Shown one piece after another: positions 9,031 to 17,342 of a stretch of DNA of 64,000 bases. The stretch is taken from assembly GCF_002913715.1 (NCBI RefSeq), contig NZ_PPCE01000009.1, positions 372,001 through 436,000 on the forward strand, written 5' to 3'. A program made the position numbers and the translations under genes. The stretch is from Campylobacter concisus (GTDB lineage: Bacteria > Campylobacterota > Campylobacteria > Campylobacterales > Campylobacteraceae). Position 1 is the first letter of the stretch, and each line of letters opens with the position of its first letter. The notes under the pieces are model-generated. The model was not told the DNA's origin and did no database searches. It saw nothing but the letters and a program-made list of their open reading frames with translations.

Positions 9031-10326
9031 CTAGATTAAAATTTTTGCTAGATCATCTTTGATGAGTGGATAGAGCTCACTAAGCTCAGGGCCGTGAAGG
9101 TCGTTTGTAAGCAGCGCACGTAGCGGCATGAAAAAGTTTTTACCTTTTAAATTTGTAGCACTCATAAGCTCTTTTTTAAACTCATCAAATGTTTCGCACG
9201 GTTTTAAATTACAAGCTGCTTTTTTGATGATTTCAAATTCATTTTTATACTCATCTGGAGCTATTTTTGGTGAATATATAGCTTCTACTTTTGCCTTTAT
9301 CTCAGGTACTAGAGAGCTTTCTTGTGTGTAAAATTTAACTAGCTCAACCTTGCTCTCATCCACGCCAAAGATCTCTTTTATACGCTCTTTTGAGGCAAGC
9401 TTGATGTGCTCTCTATTTATCTGCTCAAGTTTTTTCACGTCAAATCTAGCAGGTGAGCGTGAAATTTTGGTTATATCAAACCACTTTACTGCATCTTCTA
9501 TCGTAAAAATTTCAGTTGGAGTTTTGTTGCCAAGAAGTATCAGATAGTTTGCGATCGCCTCTGGTAAAAATCCCTGCTCAAAGAGCCATTTTACGCTTGA
9601 TTCGTTCTCGCGCTTGCTCATTTTTTTACCTTCAATATTTAAAAGGATAGGCAAATGCGCGTAATTCATCTTGCCGGTGTAGCCAAGACCCTCGCGTATG
9701 AGGTCTTGCTTTGGTGTATTGCTCACGTGGTCCTCGCCACGTATGACAAAGGTCACGCCCTCAAGCATATCATCGACTGCGCAGGCGAAGTTGTAAGTTG
9801 GTGTTTTGTCTGCTCTCATGATGACAAAGCTATCAACAGCGTCTGGCTCGAAGCTTAGCTCGCCCTTGATCGTATCTGTAAAGCTCATAGTGCGTGTTGG
9901 CTTTTTCATGCGGATGACAAATGGCTTCTCGCAGTTTAAAACTTCAGCGTCGCTTAGTCTCTCGCAGGTGCCGTCATATCTATATGCCACGCCTTGCTCT
10001 TTTGCTTTTTGTTTTTTTGCTTCGAGCTCTTCTTCGGTGCAAAAGCAAGCAAATGCCTTTTTATCGATGAGAAGCTTTGATGCAAGCTGTCTGTGGAATT
10101 TTAAATTTTCACTTTGGATGTAAATTTGCTTTGGTTTTATGCCAAATTTGCTCAAAATTTCTAAGATATCTTTCTCTTTTCCCTCGATATTTCGCTCTTT
10201 GTCAGTATCTTCTATGCGTAAAATAAAGCCACTTTTATCTTGCAAAGAACAAATATAATTAAAAATAGCGGCACGTAAATTTCCTATGTGCATATCTCCT
10301 GTTGGAGAGGGTGCAAAACGATACAT
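9031..10326 (-). CDS. gltX: Glutamyl-tRNA synthetase, short second-type (GluRS2-like)
   Basis: This class I synthetase has the HIGH motif as [14 protein letters not shown] at the N-terminus and KMSKS as [11 protein letters not shown]. At 431 aa it is shorter than canonical GluRS (~465 aa). Campylobacterota carry two GluRS genes, and the short form (GluRS2 in Helicobacter pylori) charges tRNA-Gln with glutamate for later amidation by GatCAB. From its length and its place beside yggT-slt I think this is that form, but I cannot prove it without comparing the second copy, which is not in the window. The start at 10326 is chosen because [10 protein letters not shown] is the family N-terminus. The frame extends upstream but without similarity. 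Confidence 0.92.
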   Translation of the reverse strand: MYRFAPSPTGDMHIGNLRAAIFNYICSLQDKSGFILRIEDTDKERNIEGKEKDILEILSKFGIKPKQIYIQSENLKFHRQLASKLLIDKKAFACFCTEEELEAKKQKAKEQGVAYRYDGTCERLSDAEVLNCEKPFVIRMKKPTRTMSFTDTIKGELSFEPDAVDSFVIMRADKTPTYNFACAVDDMLEGVTFVIRGEDHVSNTPKQDLIREGLGYTGKMNYAHLPILLNIEGKKMSKRENESSVKWLFEQGFLPEAIANYLILLGNKTPTEIFTIEDAVKWFDITKISRSPARFDVKKLEQINREHIKLASKERIKEIFGVDESKVELVKFYTQESSLVPEIKAKVEAIYSPKIAPDEYKNEFEIIKKAACNLKPCETFDEFKKELMSATNLKGKNFFMPLRALLTNDLHGPELSELYPLIKDDLAKILI

Positions 10327-10471
10327 AAGCTCATTCCTTACGTTAAATTTTGAGTTTGGATTATAACACCAGCTTGATAAATTTAAAGTTATGTAATTTG
10401 ATTTTTTTAGCCGAAGCAAAGCATTTCTTGAATAAAATCCGAACAAAAATTTAACATTTTTAGGAGAAACA

Positions 10472-10876
10472 ATGAGTTTTATAAGCGAATTTAAAGAATT
10501 TGCGATGCGCGGAAATGTCATAGATATGGCTGTTGGTGTTGTTATAGGTGGCGCGTTTGGAAAGATCGTTTCATCACTAGTTGGTGATGTTATCATGCCA
10601 GTTGTTGGCGTTTTAACTGGCGGTGTAAATTTCACTGATCTTAAACTTACATTAAAAGAAGCAGTAGATGGCGTACCTGCTGTTACGATAAATTATGGCT
10701 CATTTATACAGACAATGGTTGATTTTTTAATAATTGCATTTTGTATTTTCTGCGTTATCAAAGCTTTAAATACACTTAAAAATAAATTACCAAAAGAGGA
10801 GCCAGCTCCAGCAGAGCCTGAAACTCCAGCTGACATTACACTTTTAACTGAGATTAGAGATCTACTTAAAAAATAA
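10472..10876 (+). CDS. mscL: Large-conductance mechanosensitive channel
   Basis: MscL is the homopentameric membrane-tension valve that releases solutes on hypo-osmotic shock. The 134-aa protein starts with the typical [24 protein letters not shown] helix (TM1 lining the pore) and has a periplasmic loop ([12 protein letters not shown]...INYGSFIQT). TM2 ([18 protein letters not shown]) follows, and then the C-terminal bundle [11 protein letters not shown]. Preceded by AGGAGAAACA-ATG. Divergent from gltX with ~145 bp between them. A hairpin follows the stop. Confidence 0.97.
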   Translation: MSFISEFKEFAMRGNVIDMAVGVVIGGAFGKIVSSLVGDVIMPVVGVLTGGVNFTDLKLTLKEAVDGVPAVTINYGSFIQTMVDFLIIAFCIFCVIKALNTLKNKLPKEEPAPAEPETPADITLLTEIRDLLKK

Positions 10877-10885
10877 TTTCATAAA

Positions 10886-10909
10886 TTCAAAGGGAGAATT
10901 CCCTTTGAA
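10886..10909 (+). terminator. Hairpin after mscL
   Basis: A perfect 10-bp inverted repeat, TTCAAAGGGA (10886-10895) with TCCCTTTGAA (10900-10909) around a GAAT loop, lies 10 bases after the mscL stop. The bases after it are AT-rich but not a clean T-run, so it may be an attenuating terminator or an mRNA 3'-end stabiliser. Confidence 0.55.
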
Positions 10910-10977
10910 AATCTATTAAAATTTATCTTATTTTTATATGCTAAAATGTTTTTTATTTTAAAGAGGCGAGTGAAAAT

Positions 10978-11616
10978 ATGATAGAAAAAATCCCGTTTTT
11001 TCAAGGCTTAAACGAAGAAGATTTAGCCAAACTTGAAGCCATAAGTGTCGTAAAAAAGTATAAAAAGGGTGAATTTTTATTTATAGAAGGCGAGGAGCCA
11101 AAATGGTTAATATTTTTGATAAGCGGCTCTGTTAAGCTTTATAAAACCACGGCAAACGGAAAAGAAATTTTTATTCATCAGTTAGCACCTATGAATTTTG
11201 TAGCTGAAGTCGTAAATTTTGAAAATATTGTCTACCCAGCTAGTGCCATTTTTACCATATCTGGCGAGGTATTAAAGATAAATTATGAAAAATTTGCGGC
11301 TGAATTTTTAATAAAACCAGAAATTTGTATGAAATTTTTAAAATCAATGTCTGAAAAGATAAGAATCACAACAAATCTACTTCATCAAGAGTTAATTTTA
11401 AGCTCAGAAGAAAAAGTGGCTAGGTTTATTTTAGACCATGAAGATTTATTTAACGAGCTAAAACATACAAAAATTTCATCAATACTTAATATGACTCCAG
11501 AAACTTTTTCGAGAATTTTAAATAAATTTAAAACAAATGGTTTAGTTAAACTTGATGAAAAGAACCAAATTTTAGAAAAAGATGTAGGTGGACTGCAAGA
11601 AATTTATTCTTATTGA
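10978..11616 (+). CDS. Crp/Fnr family transcription regulator, probably controlling haoCA
   Basis: A 212-aa regulator: residues 1-125 form a cyclic-nucleotide-binding-type beta barrel (IPFFQGLNEEDLAKL, GEFLFIEGEEP, LFLISGSVKLYK-like). A dimerisation helix follows at ~125-145, then a C-terminal winged helix (EEKVARFIL...TKISSILNMTPETFSRILNKFKTNGLV). There is one cysteine only, so it cannot carry the 4Fe-4S cluster of an oxygen-sensing Fnr. It belongs with DNR/NssR-like members that sense NO or related nitrogen species by other means. It lies 120 bp upstream of the multihaem pair on the same strand. A 5-N4-5 dyad in front of haoC is the obvious target. What it senses is inference. Confidence 0.85.
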   Translation: MIEKIPFFQGLNEEDLAKLEAISVVKKYKKGEFLFIEGEEPKWLIFLISGSVKLYKTTANGKEIFIHQLAPMNFVAEVVNFENIVYPASAIFTISGEVLKINYEKFAAEFLIKPEICMKFLKSMSEKIRITTNLLHQELILSSEEKVARFILDHEDLFNELKHTKISSILNMTPETFSRILNKFKTNGLVKLDEKNQILEKDVGGLQEIYSY

Positions 11617-11694
11617 AAGTTAATATCAAATAAATATTTTTATTTACTTAAAGAAAAAATTTATATATTTTTTGATAGTATTCACTTAAAATTT

Positions 11695-11710
11695 TCGTAA
11701 AAATTTACGA
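11695..11710. promoter_or_regulatory. Palindromic operator in Crp/Fnr format upstream of haoC
   Basis: TCGTAAA (11695-11701) and TTTACGA (11704-11710) form a perfect dyad with a 2-base spacer. Viewed as CGTAA-N4-TTACG it has exactly the 5-N4-5 geometry of Crp/Fnr-family sites, but not the TTGAT-N4-ATCAA sequence of Fnr. It lies 27 bases before the TTG start of haoC and abuts a possible -10 (TATATT, 11711-11716), so binding could block or help RNA polymerase. The Crp/Fnr gene just upstream is the likely binder (inference). Confidence 0.55.
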
Positions 11711-11736
11711 TATATTGATAAATTCAGGAGGAAGTT

Positions 11737-12309
11737 TTGGCTGAAGTTAAGAAGAGATTTTTTGTTTGGTCATCTGTGATAATTGGTATCGTGATTGGAC
11801 TTATAGCATCTATGGGTATAGCAGATGCACTTCATGCAACTGGTAGCGGCTACATCTGTACCATTTGCCACACTATGGATCCTATGAATGCTGCATATCA
11901 TGAAGATGTACACGGCGGCAATAACAAGCTTGGCATAAAAGCTGAATGTTCAGCCTGTCACCTAAATCATACAAGTGCCTATACCTATGTACTTACAAAA
12001 CTTAAAGTATCGATAAATGATGGTTATAAGACATTTTTTACAGATACGAACAAGATCGACTGGCGCAAAAAACGCGAGCATGCATCTCACTTTGTCTATG
12101 ATAGTGGATGTTTGACTTGCCACTCAAATTTGAAAAATGTTATTCAAGCTGGTAAATCATTCTTGCCACATAGAGATTATTTCGTTCTTGGAAATCCTAA
12201 TAAAAAATCATGTGTTGACTGCCACGAGCACGTTGGTCACAAGAATTTAGGACTACAAATCGATAAATTTGAAGCAATTAAAAAACAAGAAAACAATAAA
12301 ACCAAGTAA
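11737..12309 (+). CDS. haoC: Tetrahaem cytochrome c, NapC/NrfH family (HaoC-like quinol oxidase of the Hao system)
   Basis: A membrane-anchored cytochrome that oxidises menaquinol and passes electrons to the periplasmic enzyme encoded next. The 190-aa protein has an N-terminal membrane helix (~10-32) and four CxxCH haem sites at residues 41-45, 71-75, 125-129 and 159-163. The first reads CTICHTM, the C-x2-C-H-x-M form seen in NrfH. The start is a TTG at 11737 behind a strong AGGAGGAAG. The stop lies 9 bases before the haoA start, so the two are co-transcribed. By sequence alone it could be named nrfH. I name it haoC because its partner is an octahaem, not a pentahaem, protein. Confidence 0.85.
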   Translation: MAEVKKRFFVWSSVIIGIVIGLIASMGIADALHATGSGYICTICHTMDPMNAAYHEDVHGGNNKLGIKAECSACHLNHTSAYTYVLTKLKVSINDGYKTFFTDTNKIDWRKKREHASHFVYDSGCLTCHSNLKNVIQAGKSFLPHRDYFVLGNPNKKSCVDCHEHVGHKNLGLQIDKFEAIKKQENNKTK

Positions 12310-12318
12310 GGAGGAGAG

Positions 12319-13686
12319 ATGTTTAAAAAGTCGCTAATGTTATTAGCCTGTCTAATGTCTTTTGGCTTTGCCGCAAACATGGATGCAAATAAATCTGATG
12401 CTTTAAACCTTAATGTTGTAAAAAACATTAAAGTTGCTCACAAAATGTCAGACTTATCAAAAAGCTGTGTTGAGTGCCACGCTAAAGAGACACCCGGCAT
12501 AGTTGCCGATTGGAAAAATAGTCGCCACGCTCACGTTGGCGTAAGTTGTATGGATTGCCACTCTGTAAATGCAGATAATCCTATGGCTTCAGTTAAGGTG
12601 CATCCAAAAGATTCTAACAACCACGTATCAATGCTAGTTAGCCCAAAAACTTGTGCTAAGTGCCACGAGAATGAGGTTGAAGAATTTGTTAAGAGTGGTC
12701 ACGCAAGAGGTGCTATGCAAATGTATGCTAACCCTGCGATGGTAAAACTAATGTATCACTATGAAGGTATGGATCATCCAGAATACAAAATGGCTCCAGA
12801 CGCTACTGGTTGTACACAGTGCCACGGAACCGTCATCAAACTAGACGCTGATCACAAACCTACAAAAGAGACTTGGCCAAACTACGGTATAGGTAATGTT
12901 TATCCTGATGGTGGCGTAGGCGGATGTAAATCATGCCACAGCGCACACACATTTAGCATAGCTGAAGCTAGAAAACCAGCTGCTTGTGCATCTTGCCACC
13001 TTGGACCTGATCACCCAGATATTGAGATCTTTAACAACTCAATGCACGGACATATCTATAATAGCGAAGCTCACAAATGGAATTTTGATGCTGCTCCTGA
13101 TACATGGGATGTACCAGACTTTAGAGCTCCAACTTGTGCAGCTTGCCACATGAGTGGTGTTGGTGAAACAACAACAACTCACAATGTTTCAAGAAGACTA
13201 AAATGGAACCTATGGGGCGTCAGCAGTAAGCTAAGAACAGCTGGTGATGAACAAGCTGCTGTTGTTTACGAAAAAACTGGCAAACTAACCATAGGAACGC
13301 CACTTGCAGGTCATCCAAATGGACCAGAAGCAGCAAGAGCTGAGATGAAGCTAGTTTGTAAAGCTTGCCATACATCAACTCATACAGATAACTTCTTCAT
13401 TATGGGTGATAAGCAAGTAGAGCTTTATAACGTTTACAATGCTGAAGCAACTAAGATGCTTGAAGAGTTGAAAGCTAAAAACTTACTACTCGCAGACGCT
13501 TGGGAAGATGAATTCCAAGATGTTTACTATCATATGTGGCACCACGAAGGTCGCCGTATGAGACAAGGCGCTCTAATGGGTGGTCCTGACTATTCACACT
13601 GGCATGGAGTATTTGAAGTTAAGAACGACATTAGAAAACTTCGTGAGATCTATAAACAAAGAATTGAGACTGGTAAAGTTAAATAA
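12319..13686 (+). CDS. haoA: Octahaem cytochrome c, epsilonproteobacterial hydroxylamine oxidoreductase type
   Basis: A periplasmic multihaem enzyme of 455 aa with a signal peptide ending near FGFAA. Eight CxxCH sites are present, at residues 50, 77, 112, 165, 203, 223, 273 and 347 (first Cys). There is no CxxCK, and NrfA would show four or five sites including the lysine-ligated catalytic haem, so NrfA is excluded. Eight haems, this length and a NapC/NrfH partner match the Hao of Campylobacterota (known from C. fetus, C. curvus and Nautilia). That Hao lacks the tyrosine cross-link of the nitrifier enzyme and reduces nitrite or hydroxylamine to ammonium. The His-rich C-terminal block (YYHMWHHEGRRMRQGALMGG, then YSHWHG) is probably near the active site. 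A terminator follows. Confidence 0.85.
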   Translation: MFKKSLMLLACLMSFGFAANMDANKSDALNLNVVKNIKVAHKMSDLSKSCVECHAKETPGIVADWKNSRHAHVGVSCMDCHSVNADNPMASVKVHPKDSNNHVSMLVSPKTCAKCHENEVEEFVKSGHARGAMQMYANPAMVKLMYHYEGMDHPEYKMAPDATGCTQCHGTVIKLDADHKPTKETWPNYGIGNVYPDGGVGGCKSCHSAHTFSIAEARKPAACASCHLGPDHPDIEIFNNSMHGHIYNSEAHKWNFDAAPDTWDVPDFRAPTCAACHMSGVGETTTTHNVSRRLKWNLWGVSSKLRTAGDEQAAVVYEKTGKLTIGTPLAGHPNGPEAARAEMKLVCKACHTSTHTDNFFIMGDKQVELYNVYNAEATKMLEELKAKNLLLADAWEDEFQDVYYHMWHHEGRRMRQGALMGGPDYSHWHGVFEVKNDIRKLREIYKQRIETGKVK

Positions 13687-13694
13687 TTCTTTAT

Positions 13695-13722
13695 AAAGGT
13701 GGGAACTTTCCCACCTTTTTAT
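13695..13722 (+). terminator. Rho-independent terminator of the haoCA unit
   Basis: AAAGGTGGGA (13695-13704), an ACTT loop, and TCCCACCTTT (13709-13718) followed by more T residues. Strong intrinsic terminator, 8 bases after the haoA stop. Confidence 0.9.
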
Positions 13723-13906
13723 TTTTAAATTCCAAATTTTATCTTTTAGTTATTGTCCTAAAGCAAATACCTTTTAACAATTATTTTTATAAATTTAAAT
13801 TATAAAATCATACGGCTTAGCACCATAAATCCTTCTAAATAATTAATAAAATTTATAATGTAAATTTAAAAATATAAAATATAATCTTTGTTTTCAAGGA
13901 GATATT

Positions 13907-15019
13907 TTGGGACTTTTTCGGATCATTATCGGGGCATTTATCTTTAGTGTTCTTGCAAATTTATACTCATACAAACGTTTTATCAAAAAGGTATCTTTTT
14001 TCACGCCGCATCTTAAAAAAATTCGTATATTTTTCTATATTATTAGTGTGCTTGAGTTTGTATTTGTTATTCAGCTAAGATTTTCTTTTTTAAATATAGA
14101 ACTCTACCTGATAGCAGGAACGCTCATTGGTTTTTCTCTATTTTTATTTGGTGTTAGTTTGTTTTATGATGTTGTTAGATCTATTTGTTCAAAAGCTTAT
14201 TTTAATCCCACAAGACGAAAATTTATTAAATTTTGCTTTGATGTGACATTTGTCATTTTTGTAATTGCTTGTTTTTTAAAAGGTATTTTCAATGCTTTAA
14301 CGCCACCAAAGATAAGGCAAATAGATATAAAAATAAAAAATTTACAAAGCAACTTAAAAATAGCTATGATAACTGACGTACATATAGGAGAATTTCTGCA
14401 GAAAGACTTTATGAAAAAACTCGTCAATGACATAAATTTGGCAAATCCTGACATAGTAGTAATAGTGGGCGACTTAGTTGATGTAAATGCTGCTTTTATA
14501 GAAGATTTTCTAGAGCCATTAAAAAGCCTTAAAAGTACTTATGGGACTTTCTATGTCCCTGGCAATCATGAGTATTATCACGGGATAGATGGTATTTTAG
14601 AAAAGATCAGTTCTCTTGACATAGAAATTTTAGGTAATAAAAACAAAAAAATTGCGAGTATAAATCTAGCTGGCGTTTACGATTTGGCTGGCATTAGGTT
14701 TAAACATTTAGAGCCAAATTTGGATGAAGCATTGATAGGACGTGATCCATCGCTACCTACTATCTTGCTCTCTCATCAGCCAAAATTTATAAAATCAATG
14801 CAACAAGATGTTGATCTAGTGCTTTGCGGTCATACACACGCTGGTCAAATTTTCCCTTTTGGCCTTTTGGTTTTACTTGATCAGGGATTTTTACATGGCC
14901 TTTATAAGATTAATGATAAAATACAAGCTTATGTTAGCAGTGGTGCTGGATTTTGGGGGCCTCCTGTTAGAATTTTTGCTCCAAGTGAGATTGCAATATT
15001 AAATTTAAGTAAGGAATAA
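13907..15019 (+). CDS. Membrane-anchored metallophosphoesterase
   Basis: A 370-aa protein with about four N-terminal membrane helices (1-130) followed by a calcineurin-like phosphoesterase domain. The two-metal motifs are in order: D-x-H in MITDVHIGEF, GDLVD, GNHE in VPGNHEYYHG, H in LSHQPK, and GHTHAGQ. The substrate is unknown. Members of this YkuE-like group have been linked to lipid or nucleotide phosphate esters. The start is a TTG at 13907 behind AAGGAG at 13896-13901. The psd start follows one base after its stop, so a role in phospholipid metabolism is plausible but only by position. The same pair occurs in C. jejuni as I recall. Confidence 0.88.
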   Translation: MGLFRIIIGAFIFSVLANLYSYKRFIKKVSFFTPHLKKIRIFFYIISVLEFVFVIQLRFSFLNIELYLIAGTLIGFSLFLFGVSLFYDVVRSICSKAYFNPTRRKFIKFCFDVTFVIFVIACFLKGIFNALTPPKIRQIDIKIKNLQSNLKIAMITDVHIGEFLQKDFMKKLVNDINLANPDIVVIVGDLVDVNAAFIEDFLEPLKSLKSTYGTFYVPGNHEYYHGIDGILEKISSLDIEILGNKNKKIASINLAGVYDLAGIRFKHLEPNLDEALIGRDPSLPTILLSHQPKFIKSMQQDVDLVLCGHTHAGQIFPFGLLVLLDQGFLHGLYKINDKIQAYVSSGAGFWGPPVRIFAPSEIAILNLSKE

Positions 15020-15020
15020 A

Positions 15021-15815
15021 ATGAATAAAGACAATCTGTTTTCTCAAATTTTTGGAAAGGTTGCAAAGATTAACTTTTTCAAACCACTTCAAGAAGCCAT
15101 AAATTCTTTTTACATAAAGCTGTTTAAGATAGATATGAGCGAGTTTAAGCCAGCAAATGAATATAAAAATTTAAATGAGCTTTTTACTAGAAGGCTCATA
15201 AAACCAAGAGATTTTGATGCAGCAGATGAGATGTTTGTAAGCCCAGTTGATGGTACTTGTCTTAGCTTTGGTAGCACAAAGGAACTAAAGGCCTTTAGCA
15301 TAAAAGGCATGGAGTATAGTGTAAGCGAACTATTGGGGCAGAGTGAGCTTGAGAGCGAATATGACTTTGCAAATATCTATCTTAGTCCAAAAGATTATCA
15401 TCATTATCATGCACCTTGCGATATTGCCATTAAAAAAGCCATATATATTCCGGGTAAACTTTACAGCGTGGCTGCAAAATGGCTTGCAAAAGTAGACAGC
15501 CTTTATACAAAGAACGAACGCGTAGCGCTATCTTGTGAGACGAAAAATGGTAAAAAACTTTGGCTTGTTTTTGTAGGTGCGCTAAATGTCGGAAAGATGA
15601 AATTTTGCTTTGATGAGCGTATACAGACAAATGCGATGGCAAATTTTACACAAATTTACGAGTATGAAAATTTACATATCAAAAAGGGCGAGCGCCTTGG
15701 GAATTTCGAGCTTGGCTCAACTATCGTGGTACTTAGCGAAAAAGATGCGATCGAATACAATCTCTTTGAAAATAAAGAGCTTAAATTTGCTGAGACTATC
15801 GGAATAATAAAATAA
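15021..15815 (+). CDS. psd: Phosphatidylserine decarboxylase proenzyme
   Basis: This enzyme makes phosphatidylethanolamine from phosphatidylserine at the inner membrane. The 264-aa protein has FTRRL and SPVDG near residues 55-75, a histidine cluster DYHHYHAP, and, near the C-terminus, the self-cleavage site LGST. There the Gly-Ser bond breaks to give the pyruvoyl alpha chain. The length is close to that of the short bacterial form. The start ATG lies one base after the metallophosphoesterase stop, and a weak 5-bp hairpin with a T-run follows the gene (15817-15835). Confidence 0.95.
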   Translation: MNKDNLFSQIFGKVAKINFFKPLQEAINSFYIKLFKIDMSEFKPANEYKNLNELFTRRLIKPRDFDAADEMFVSPVDGTCLSFGSTKELKAFSIKGMEYSVSELLGQSELESEYDFANIYLSPKDYHHYHAPCDIAIKKAIYIPGKLYSVAAKWLAKVDSLYTKNERVALSCETKNGKKLWLVFVGALNVGKMKFCFDERIQTNAMANFTQIYEYENLHIKKGERLGNFELGSTIVVLSEKDAIEYNLFENKELKFAETIGIIK

Positions 15816-16238
15816 ATATGCTAGGCATATAAGTAAAATTTTTTATACCCTACTTGGCCGGTGTCCTATTTGCTTAGACTTTGGTTGTAAGTTTTATATA
15901 GTCTTTAAAAATTATTATAGATTTAAAAGTTTGTAAAAGATAATGAATGCATTATTTTGTCTATCGAAATTTCTCTCGACTTAGTACTTTGTCCTAAGAT
16001 TTAATTGGCTTACCCATAAAATCCATATTGATATCACAGAGCTGATAGCATTTACATCATTGCTTGTATAGAGAAGCTTATGTATCAATAAAGATATTAA
16101 TAAGGCATAAGATAACTTAGTATATTTTTTAAAAGAATTTTTATTAACTATAATAAGGAAGTTTAAAATCGTCTTACAACCCAAGGCTTAAATATTGTTA
16201 TGAAAAATTTTAGCTATTTAGCCCAAAAAGGGCTAAAT
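15816..16238. other. 423-bp AT-rich gap without a supported gene
   Basis: Between the convergent psd and ychF genes. I see no RNA gene or convincing reading frame. A 67-codon minus-strand frame (15981-16184) reads as a hydrophobic peptide with no ribosome-binding site that I can defend. It may be a random product of AT richness or the relic of a membrane protein. The ychF terminator occupies the right end. Confidence 0.5.
16217..16237 (-). terminator. Terminator of the ychF unit
   Basis: TTTAGCCC (16217-16224), an AAAAA loop, and GGGCTAAA (16230-16237) lie directly after the ychF stop. On the minus strand the hairpin is followed within ten bases by AATTTTTC. Confidence 0.6.
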
Positions 16239-17342
16239 TTAGACATTAAACCTAAAGTGCATAACGTCGCCATCTTGCACGATGTACTCTTTGCCCTCAA
16301 GTCTCATCTTGCCAGCTTCTTTGGCTCCGTTTTCGCCGCCATGTGCGATGTAGTCCTCGTAGCTTATCACTTCAGCTCTGATAAAACCCCTCTCAAAGTC
16401 GTTGTGGATGACGCTTGCTGCTTTTGGCGCTTTCCAGCCATTTGTGATCGTCCAAGCCCTTACTTCTACGACACCAGCTGTGAAATAGCTTATCAAATTT
16501 AGCTTCGCAAAAGACGTTTTGATGATCTTCTCAAGGCCGCTCTCACTCGTGCCAAGAGATGCCAAAAACTCGTGTGCCTCCTCATCGCTTAGACCTATTA
16601 GCTCCTCTTCGACCTTGGCGCAAAGCTTGATCACCTCGTGGTCTGAGGCTTTTGCATACTCTTTTAGCGCTTTTACAAATTTATTATCTTCGCTAAGCCC
16701 CTCTTCATCGACATTTGCGCCATAAACTACCTCTTTTGCACTTAGTAGTCTTAACTCTTTGTTTAGTGCCAAAAACGCCTCGCTATCTCTTTGCTCAAAG
16801 CTACTTGCACTTTTGCCTTCATTTAAGTGAGCCAGAAGCAAATTTGCTATCTCAAGCGCCTCTTTAGCGCCTTTTGCGTTTGCTTTTGCCTCTCTTGTGA
16901 GCTTTTCTATCTTTTTGTTTAGCTGCTCGATGTCAGCTAGTATCAGCTCGGTTTGGATGATCTCTATGTCTCTTACTGGATCGACACTGCCCTCGACGTG
17001 AGTGATGTTTTCATCCTCAAAGCAGCGAACGATGTGTAAGATAAGCTCGGTTTCTCTGATGTTTGATAAAAATTTATTGCCAAGTCCCTCGCCAGAGCTA
17101 GCCCCTTTTACAAGGCCTGCGATATCTACGAATTCGATGGTTGAATACTGAATTTTATTAGGACTTACTATCTTTGCAAGCTCATTTAGGCGCTTATCAG
17201 GTACTGGCACGATGGCTTTGTTTGGCTCGATAGTGCAAAACGGATAGTTCGCGCTCTCGGCATTTTGCGCCTTTGTAAGTGCGTTAAATGTCGTTGATTT
17301 GCCCACATTTGGTAGGCCTACTATTCCAACTGAAAGTCCCAT
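16239..17342 (-). CDS. ychF: Redox-regulated ATPase YchF (Obg family)
   Basis: YchF is an Obg-family P-loop NTPase that prefers ATP and binds ribosomes. It affects stress responses and translation initiation. The 367-aa protein begins with [15 protein letters not shown] (G1) and continues with the [11 protein letters not shown]3 region. A coiled-coil insert (~130-200) follows, and it ends with a TGS-type domain finishing [25 protein letters not shown]. The ATG at 17342 shares bases with the pepA stop (TGATG), so pepA and ychF are translationally coupled. Confidence 0.97.
   Translation of the reverse strand: MGLSVGIVGLPNVGKSTTFNALTKAQNAESANYPFCTIEPNKAIVPVPDKRLNELAKIVSPNKIQYSTIEFVDIAGLVKGASSGEGLGNKFLSNIRETELILHIVRCFEDENITHVEGSVDPVRDIEIIQTELILADIEQLNKKIEKLTREAKANAKGAKEALEIANLLLAHLNEGKSASSFEQRDSEAFLALNKELRLLSAKEVVYGANVDEEGLSEDNKFVKALKEYAKASDHEVIKLCAKVEEELIGLSDEEAHEFLASLGTSESGLEKIIKTSFAKLNLISYFTAGVVEVRAWTITNGWKAPKAASVIHNDFERGFIRAEVISYEDYIAHGGENGAKEAGKMRLEGKEYIVQDGDVMHFRFNV

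Noticed and set aside
12319..13686. Annotation of the octahaem gene as NrfA nitrite reductase
   Set aside because: NrfA has four or five haem sites, one often CxxCK. This protein has eight CxxCH and no CxxCK.
15981..16184. Short hydrophobic minus-strand frame in the psd-ychF gap
   Set aside because: No ribosome-binding site, no family likeness, and the region is very AT-rich. A chance frame is more likely than a gene.
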